From contig CAZOIA010000118.1 in assembly GCA_964579675.1 (NCBI GenBank), forward strand, positions 1 through 17,924: 17,924 bases of DNA. The letters are read 5' to 3'. Below, in pieces: positions 1 to 5,407 of this stretch (its first letter is position 1; each line of letters starts with the position of its first letter). Under the pieces are notes generated by a model, which was given only the letters and a program-made list of their open reading frames with translations, ran no database searches and was not told the DNA's origin. Both the position numbers and the translations under genes were made by a program. Source of the stretch: CAZOIA01 sp964579675. Lineage in GTDB: Bacteria; Planctomycetota; Phycisphaerae; UBA1845; PWPN01.

Positions 1-3000
1 CCGTTGTTGGTCGCAAACAACGTGGTCAGTGAACCCGGTGTTTCCAGTGTGCCGGAAGCACCAAGTGTGCCGGCGTCGGACACGCCGCCGCTAACGTATT
101 CGGTCGGTGTTGGCGTCACCACCGGCTGAGCGTCAGGCGAGCTCTCGCTCGATGCGGTATCTTCATCTCTATGGGCCGCGCGGCCGTTCATCGGTCCAAC
201 CGCGGCAAGGATACGCCCGCGATCGGCTGACACCGTGCTGCCTTGAGCTGCTTCGCTGGGGCTGTCCGAGACATCCCACGACAGGTCGGTGTCAAGCGGC
301 ACGTCGGTCGCACCGTTTGGCGGGTCGGGATTGACGGGTTCCGGCGGCAACTCGCAGTCTACGCCCGTGCCGCTCAACTCCACGTTGACCCGGGGCTCGT
401 CCACGTCATCGCTCTCGATGACGAGGGTTGCCGTATGGAGCCCAAGCGCGGGCGGACAGAACACGACGTCGAAGGTGAAGGACGCACCCGGCCCCAGCGT
501 CTGGGGAAGCGGCGGCACTCCCTGCAAAGAGAAGGGGTCCGTGTCAGCTTGCGCCTCGACCTGGGCGACCGGCTCAGCGGTATCCGTCGGGCCGGAATAC
601 GCCGGGGGAACGCAGCCTTCCGGCGCATCCTCCGGCGTCCCGCCTTCGCACGCATGGTCGTTGTACCAGCGCTGCTCGGCACTGATCACCCCGGCGTCGA
701 CGGCAGGCACATCGACCAGCACGTCGTCAAAGTAGTGTGTCACCGAGGGATAGCTGGTGCTGGTGTAACCCACCAAGCCGATCCTGCCGTTGGTAAGACT
801 CGAGTCCGTCAGGCTATGGACGAGGTTGCCGTTGATGTAGAACTCCAGATTCGAGCCGTCCGCGACCACCTTCAGCGTATTCCAGGTGGTCGGGTCGTTG
901 ATATAGGCGCTGCTGGTCCAGGAAACCAGGGTTGTCATCGTTCCCGAGACCTGCTTGTAGATGAAATATTTCGTCTCATCGATGCCGAATGCGTACGCAG
1001 AGCCGGTTGAGGTCGGGGATCTCTCAAAATCAGCCGATGCCCGGAATATGAGGTAGCGAGCCGCGCCCTCAGCTTCCGCGCGCCGCATCCTCACTTCGTA
1101 CGAGAAGTCATCGAAGGTCTGCCCCCCGTAGGTTGCGACCATGGTGTTCGAGGCCGTGGGCGCGGCCTGATAAGCCCGGTACTCGTTGCTGATCACCTGC
1201 CAGTCGACATCGACGTCTTCATCCCAGCCTTGGGCCTGCCCGTCGTTGAAGTTCTCCGCGTACGCGCCGCCGCCGATGTAAATGTTCGTGACCGTCAGAT
1301 TGTTGGTGGCGTCCACGTTCGTCACCGTGATCTGTTCCGTTCGGCACTGGCCGACCATGACGTTCCCGAATGGCATCTGCAGGTCAGTCGGGGGCGGAAT
1401 CGAATCGGTCACGTGGATGTCGCCGCTCGGGCCTCCCCCTCCCACCACGATGGTCCCCTCGTAGGGCACGGCGTTCTGAGCGGTGACGACCACGTCGTAG
1501 GTGCCCGTTTGAGGGAAGTTGATCCCCGAGAAGGTGGCCGAGCCCGTAACATCGGTGAACTCGGTCCAGTGAGCATTGTTGGTGGCGTGGGAGATGCACA
1601 CCAGAGCGCCAGGCAGTGGCGATCCGCCCATTTGGACAGTCACCGTGATGTTTACGGGCGAGCCGTAGGTGGCCGTGGGCGGGTGGTTGACCACAAGCGC
1701 CTGGGGCGTGCCGGTCCGGAGCGTCAGTTCCGGATCGCCGAACCAGTGAAACATGTGGAACTCACCTGCAGTGCAACTGGTCGCCCCTTCATAAGTGTAC
1801 ATGTAGTACTTGCCGAAGTTCATGGCCTCGGCCGGGCGCCAGGAAGCCGGATAGATGTTCCCGCTGTGGCTGGTGTCGTAGGCGGTAGGATAGAAACAGG
1901 TGTAGATGCCATGGACCAGCAGATCGTTGTACCCGGAGTAACTGGTCCGGGTCGCACCCTTGATTCCGACGCACCCGCCGGGGCTCTTCTTGATAAACGC
2001 CTCGCAGAAGCAGTCCCCGCCGCTGCGCTGGAACGAGCCGGTCAGGCAGTTGGTGCTGAACACCACCGGCGTTTTAACCCCGTTGGCCAGACTGTTGATG
2101 TTGCTGGTGCTGTACGGCGGGTCGCCCCAGCTCGTCTCGCCCCCGTGATCGCGGTGCTGGACCAGGCCCACCCCCGTGTTGATCGCCGTCGTCACGTCCG
2201 TGGTGGACTGCGAGGCACTGGTCCAGAGATTGACGATCCAGGTTGGCACCGGGTCCGGATACGGGCTGACCCCCCAGCGGATCAGGTTCAGGTCCGCCCG
2301 ATGGGGGTAGGAGCTGGATCGGAAATGCCAGGTCGAATAATGCAGCGGCCAGTAGCTGGTGCAAAGGGCGGTGTGCCCGTCCCAGCCCTGCTCGTTGACC
2401 AGGAAATCATAGACCGTCATCGAGGTTTCCATGAACCAGCGGTCGGCCACACCGTTGTCGTCGTTGGAGTCCTGGAAGTACCCGGCAGCCAGGAAATCGT
2501 CGTACCAGTTGCCCAGGTCCGGCGTGCGGTCGTACTGGAGGATCTTGTTGACCACGTTCGTGCATTCGGTCTCGGTGTGCACGGGCAGCCGACCCAGGGT
2601 CAGGTCGGGGTAATAGTCGGTCCCGTCAACGCACGCGTAGGGCTGGTCCGAGGTGCAGCTATAGCTGCCGGAGTAGTAATCCGGCGGCACGTCACCGCTG
2701 TCACCCACCAACAGCACGTAGGACGGGGCCGGCGTCCAGTTGTCATACGCATTCTGGATGTAGCTCTTCACGTCGGACGCGGTGCTGCCCACCTCGGACA
2801 TCTTCACCACCCGGGTCATGAAGCCCTTCATGTGCTTCCAGGTGGCCAGGGGCAGAATCTCTTCGTAGAGCACGTCGGCCACGATGATCAGGTAATCGGC
2901 GGCGGGGCCTGTGGAGAGGTCCGGCTGGGCTGCTGAAAGCTGCGGTGCGATCGGCTCATAGTTCAGGATCAACGCCTGGGCCAGGGCCTCGGACTCGGGG

Positions 3001-3686
3001 GTGGCCAGCCGCTGCTTGCGGGCCGCCCCGGCCGCATCGGCCGCTCCCGCGAAGCTCACGGTCAACTGCAACGATGCAAATGCCCGCAGTTCCGTAGTCT
3101 GGGGGTTGTACTGGAGCGGAAAGACCTGAACGAACACCACCCGCCGGCCCCGCATGAAGCCCGGATCGCTCACCACGACCGGGGTAGCGGGAAACGGGCC
3201 GCTGCTGGCGTAGGCACTTTCATCGATCTGGAACGGAGGGTCCTCACCCTCGCCGCCGTCGGGCAGTGGTGGTTGAAAGGGATAGACGGTAAAACCGGTC
3301 CCCAGAGAGGTCGCGGTCTGGTCCGCGAGGTCAACCGAGACCTCAAGCCCATAGGGGATCTCGAGGAAGAACCCTTTGAAGGGCATTTCCGGCAAACCCA
3401 CCTGCTCAGCGGTGGCACCGCAGCCGGGAATTCTCAACTGGACGTACTCAGTCCCGTCGGGAGCCTCAACCGGGGACGTTACCACGCCCGGCACCGTGAC
3501 GCTGATCTCCAGGCCGGATTCGGAGACCGCGGTCACCGCTAGGCGGACCGGCCCCTGGGCTTCGCCGCTTGCCGCCGGCAGCCACGCCGGGCCGCCGGCC
3601 TGCCCCAGGGCCTGGGACCCTGGGACTATCAGCGCGGAGATCACCAACAGAGCTACACCTACAGTGGCGCTTCTCATACCCTTCAT
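1..3686 (-). CDS. Gingipain-like peptidase C25 protein with adhesive C-terminal domains (3' end beyond window)
   Basis: Secreted cysteine endopeptidase, read from an ATG at 3686 and open to the window edge (about 1,228 codons). Residues 1-27 form a Sec signal peptide (MKGMRSATVGVALLVISALI, then Ala-rich). A propeptide-like region runs to about 260. The C25 caspase-like domain spans about 264-655, from DYLIIVAD to FGDPELTLR. The catalytic His is H514 in HRDHGGE and the catalytic Cys is C547 in STNCLTGSF; their 33-residue spacing matches RgpB His211/Cys244 (family knowledge). An Ig-like domain follows (about 660-745), as in gingipains. Next comes an ASH/choice-of-anchor-D-type domain split into 755-805 and 1050-1102 around a ConA/LamG-like segment (813-993). 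An NGATDVPLDTDLSW sandwich motif (about 1121-1134) leads into a Ser/Pro-rich stretch and the start of another domain at the edge. The start is fixed by AAGGAG 7 nt upstream. Likely acts outside the cell on proteins; the substrate is unknown. Family call very secure; the fine C-terminal domain naming is less so. Confidence 0.93.
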   Translation of the reverse strand, partial: MKGMRSATVGVALLVISALIVPGSQALGQAGGPAWLPAASGEAQGPVRLAVTAVSESGLEISVTVPGVVTSPVEAPDGTEYVQLRIPGCGATAEQVGLPEMPFKGFFLEIPYGLEVSVDLADQTATSLGTGFTVYPFQPPLPDGGEGEDPPFQIDESAYASSGPFPATPVVVSDPGFMRGRRVVFVQVFPLQYNPQTTELRAFASLQLTVSFAGAADAAGAARKQRLATPESEALAQALILNYEPIAPQLSAAQPDLSTGPAADYLIIVADVLYEEILPLATWKHMKGFMTRVVKMSEVGSTASDVKSYIQNAYDNWTPAPSYVLLVGDSGDVPPDYYSGSYSCTSDQPYACVDGTDYYPDLTLGRLPVHTETECTNVVNKILQYDRTPDLGNWYDDFLAAGYFQDSNDDNGVADRWFMETSMTVYDFLVNEQGWDGHTALCTSYWPLHYSTWHFRSSSYPHRADLNLIRWGVSPYPDPVPTWIVNLWTSASQSTTDVTTAINTGVGLVQHRDHGGETSWGDPPYSTSNINSLANGVKTPVVFSTNCLTGSFQRSGGDCFCEAFIKKSPGGCVGIKGATRTSYSGYNDLLVHGIYTCFYPTAYDTSHSGNIYPASWRPAEAMNFGKYYMYTYEGATSCTAGEFHMFHWFGDPELTLRTGTPQALVVNHPPTATYGSPVNITVTVQMGGSPLPGALVCISHATNNAHWTEFTDVTGSATFSGINFPQTGTYDVVVTAQNAVPYEGTIVVGGGGPSGDIHVTDSIPPPTDLQMPFGNVMVGQCRTEQITVTNVDATNNLTVTNIYIGGGAYAENFNDGQAQGWDEDVDVDWQVISNEYRAYQAAPTASNTMVATYGGQTFDDFSYEVRMRRAEAEGAARYLIFRASADFERSPTSTGSAYAFGIDETKYFIYKQVSGTMTTLVSWTSSAYINDPTTWNTLKVVADGSNLEFYINGNLVHSLTDSSLTNGRIGLVGYTSTSYPSVTHYFDDVLVDVPAVDAGVISAEQRWYNDHACEGGTPEDAPEGCVPPAYSGPTDTAEPVAQVEAQADTDPFSLQGVPPLPQTLGPGASFTFDVVFCPPALGLHTATLVIESDDVDEPRVNVELSGTGVDCELPPEPVNPDPPNGATDVPLDTDLSWDVSDSPSEAAQGSTVSADRGRILAAVGPMNGRAAHRDEDTASSESSPDAQPVVTPTPTEYVSGGVSDAGTLGASGTLETPGSLTTLFATNN

Positions 3687-3693
3687 GATTCTT

Positions 3694-3699
3694 CTCCTT
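3694..3699 (-). promoter_or_regulatory. Ribosome binding site of the C25 peptidase gene
   Basis: AAGGAG on the minus strand, 7 nt before the ATG at 3686. It fixes the start directly ahead of the signal peptide. Confidence 0.8.
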
Positions 3700-3746
3700 A
3701 AAGGCTTAATGTTTTCCGAGAGGCTAGAGGTTCTCCCCCGCCCGCA

Positions 3747-3769
3747 GGTACGGCGTGATTGCCGTGACC
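3747..3769 (-). promoter_or_regulatory. Imperfect hairpin in the C25 gene leader
   Basis: The predicted transcript can fold ACGGC with GCCGT around a six-base loop. A further GGU/ACC pairing lies outside a one-base bulge, giving an eight-pair stem. It sits midway in the roughly 100-nt leader between the predicted promoter and the ribosome binding site. I could not match it to a known riboswitch class, and it has no U tract, so it is not an obvious terminator. Confidence 0.4.
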
Positions 3770-3793
3770 CCCGCGGAGCGACCTATAACGGGC

Positions 3794-3821
3794 ATTGTGC
3801 ACAGGAATTCTTTGATGTCAA
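3794..3821 (-). promoter_or_regulatory. Sigma-70-type promoter of the C25 peptidase gene
   Basis: Minus strand: a perfect -35 TTGACA (3821-3816), a 16-bp spacer, then CACAAT (3799-3794), matching TATAAT at four of six positions. Predicted start near 3787, giving a leader of about 100 nt. It lies in non-coding DNA just upstream of the only gene it could serve. Confidence 0.65.
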
Positions 3822-3823
3822 GC

Positions 3824-3839
3824 AAAAAACTGTTTTTTT
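3824..3839 (-). promoter_or_regulatory. A-tract/T-tract directly upstream of the -35 (UP-element-like)
   Basis: A run of six or seven A and six or seven T around a 3-bp centre ends 2 bp before the TTGACA. Such AT tracts in GC-rich DNA at about -40 to -60 resemble UP elements bound by the RNA polymerase alpha C-terminal domain (known role). The function here is inferred from position. The arms are also complementary (seven pairs), but the stem is pure A/T apart from one pair, so a terminator is unlikely. Confidence 0.4.
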
Positions 3840-3917
3840 ATTGAGCAGGAATCGTTGCTTAGATGGCCTAACATTTGGCAAACACTGCGACGGCGGCATC
3901 GAGTGAGACGGTGCCCT

Positions 3918-3944
3918 CGCGGTTCCGCGGTCCGGCGGTGCCGG
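3918..3944 (-). repeat. Two adjacent small inverted repeats after the AMMECR1-domain gene
   Basis: Two short GC-rich dyads lie 16-42 bp after the stop of the AMMECR1-domain gene: CCGGC/GCCGG around a 3-nt loop (3932-3944) and CGCG/CGCG around GAAC-type bases (3918-3929). They could slow or end transcription, but no U tract follows, so this is not a convincing intrinsic terminator. Confidence 0.35.
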
Positions 3945-3959
3945 TGGTTCCAATGCCCG

Positions 3960-4508
3960 TCAGTGCTCTTCGCTGAAGACCTCGGCGGTGAACAGATAAA
4001 CTTCCGTGTCCGGGTCCTTCCAGGCGTCGGGGGGCAGGCCGGCTTTGCCCGCGCAGCAGCGCGACAGGAACTGCTGCGTGTTCCATCGCTGCTCGGGTGC
4101 GACCTGCGGCAGGAAACACCCACTGCGGAGCCCCTTGCGGATGTGGATCCCATGGACCCCCAACTCGAGCGAGAGAGGGTCGTCGGTTCGTTCCATCGGC
4201 GAGAGCACGGAGATCTCGATGGTGATCTGGGCCAGTTCGTCGGCGGTAACGGGCATATCGCGGAACCGAGGATCGTCCAGGGCCGACAGGGCCATCTGCT
4301 GGACGGTTTCCGGCAACGTGGTGTCGGGGTTGAATCGTCCGATGCAGCCCCGTAGCCGGCCCGCGTTCTTGAGCGTGACGAAAGCACCGCCGAAGTCGGC
4401 CGCATCTATCGCGATCTCCGGCAACGCCGGCAGCGGCAGACTGGTAAGGCAGGCCTGGATCGTTTCGCGAGCAAGCCTGAGGAGTGCTTGGCGTTGGTTC
4501 CAGTCCAT
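3960..4508 (-). CDS. AMMECR1 domain-containing protein
   Basis: Cytoplasmic protein of 182 residues that is essentially one AMMECR1 domain. The hallmark LRGCIG is at residues 52-57. Other matching segments are DDPRFRDMPVTADEL (about 78-92), an ITIEISVLSP strand and the conserved tail GCFLPQVAPEQRW...FLSRCCAGKAGL. Prokaryotic members include component A of the AmmeMemoRadiSam group, whose reaction is not established; no Memo or radical-SAM gene is in this window. I prefer the ATG at 4508 because MDWNQRQALLRLARE matches the usual family start. An in-frame ATG at 4565 would add 19 residues of unconvincing sequence; neither start has a good Shine-Dalgarno. It lies 62 bp downstream of the DedA-family gene on the same strand, so co-transcription is plausible. 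Confidence 0.88.
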   Translation of the reverse strand: MDWNQRQALLRLARETIQACLTSLPLPALPEIAIDAADFGGAFVTLKNAGRLRGCIGRFNPDTTLPETVQQMALSALDDPRFRDMPVTADELAQITIEISVLSPMERTDDPLSLELGVHGIHIRKGLRSGCFLPQVAPEQRWNTQQFLSRCCAGKAGLPPDAWKDPDTEVYLFTAEVFSEEH

Positions 4509-4570
4509 CTGGCATACCCGCCGGGCTAAGAGTCCGAACTCACAGGTGCCGCTTCCGTGCGGCAATCAGT

Positions 4571-5251
4571 CTACCCGATCAGCTTAATCACCGCGAACCC
4601 GCCGATGAGCAACATGACGAACGCCAGACACAGCAGGTTGAAGTACCGGTCGATGAGCGGTCTGATCGCCGGGCCGAGCCAACCCATGAGGCCGGCCACG
4701 AGGAAGAAGCGCGCGGACCGGCTCGTGGCTGATGCCACCATGAAGACCAGGAACAGCGGGAGACTCTTGCCGAAGAACATCCCGGCCGAGATGGTCGCCA
4801 CCTTGTAGGGCAGGGGGGTGAAACCAGCGGCGAAGACGATCCAGAAGTTGTACCTGGCGTACCAGTTGGCGGCCTTGTCGAAATTGTCGGGGTTGATGCC
4901 CGGAATGTGCCAGGCGAACACAGCCTCGTCAATCGCGTCCCAGACGGTCATCCCAATCAGGTAGCCGAGCGCCCCGCCGACGATGGAGGCGAGGGAGCAG
5001 CACAGGGCAAACCGGAACCACTTCTGCCGGTTCCCCAGTACCAGGGGCGCGAGCAGCACGTCCGGGGGTATGGGAAAGAAGCTCGACTCGGCAAAGCTCA
5101 TGGCGACCAGGGCTGGGGGACCGTAAGGCGTGTCCGCCCAATGGAGCACCCAATCGTACAGCCGCCGATGGAGATGCCACGCCGGTACCCGCGTGGGCGA
5201 GGGCGGTGGAGTCCACTTCGCGCTCAGCTCTCCAGGGGTCTTGCGGGTCAT
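4571..5251 (-). CDS. DedA/VTT-family (YqaA-like) inner membrane protein
   Basis: Integral membrane protein of 226 residues. After a polar N-terminus (1-30) there is a re-entrant-type segment with AESSFFPIPPDVLLAPL (about 54-70); this acidic-then-PIPPD pattern marks the VTT/SNARE-associated family. Hydrophobic segments follow at about 80-102, 136-160, 164-190 and 204-226. The segment GFTPLPYKVATISAG (about 143-157) and Arg residues near 178-181 are also family-like. Members act in lipid-carrier recycling (undecaprenyl phosphate or phospholipid scrambling) and membrane homeostasis; which applies here cannot be told from sequence. The ATG at 5251 gives normal family length but has only a weak GGA-type ribosome binding site. 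It lies 156 bp after the glycosidase-like gene and upstream of the AMMECR1 gene. Confidence 0.87.
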   Translation of the reverse strand: MTRKTPGELSAKWTPPPSPTRVPAWHLHRRLYDWVLHWADTPYGPPALVAMSFAESSFFPIPPDVLLAPLVLGNRQKWFRFALCCSLASIVGGALGYLIGMTVWDAIDEAVFAWHIPGINPDNFDKAANWYARYNFWIVFAAGFTPLPYKVATISAGMFFGKSLPLFLVFMVASATSRSARFFLVAGLMGWLGPAIRPLIDRYFNLLCLAFVMLLIGGFAVIKLIG

Positions 5252-5284
5252 GATTCGTTCCGTTTCCGCCCCTCGGGCAGATTA

Positions 5285-5299
5285 CCGCCCACCGGGCGG
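5285..5299 (-). repeat. Perfect 6-bp inverted repeat upstream of the DedA-family gene
   Basis: CCGCCC/GGGCGG around a 3-nt loop in the 156-bp gap between the glycosidase-like gene and the DedA-family gene. It could attenuate read-through or act in the DedA-family leader. No U run follows on the minus strand, so function is unproven. Confidence 0.3.
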
Positions 5300-5407
5300 A
5301 TTGTATGGACCCGCCGCGTGGGACGGAAGCCCTGCCGAGAGGCCTGGCGTGGCCCGGGAACGGGAGAATCGCGGCCTGGTTTTCCGTGGTGCCTCGGCGG
5401 ATCTCAG

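Noticed and set aside
1230..2936. Plus-strand open frame of 568 codons opposite the C25 gene
   Set aside because: Antisense to a clearly recognised peptidase domain; composition is Arg/Gly/Val/His-rich without any domain, as expected for the opposite strand of GC-rich genes.
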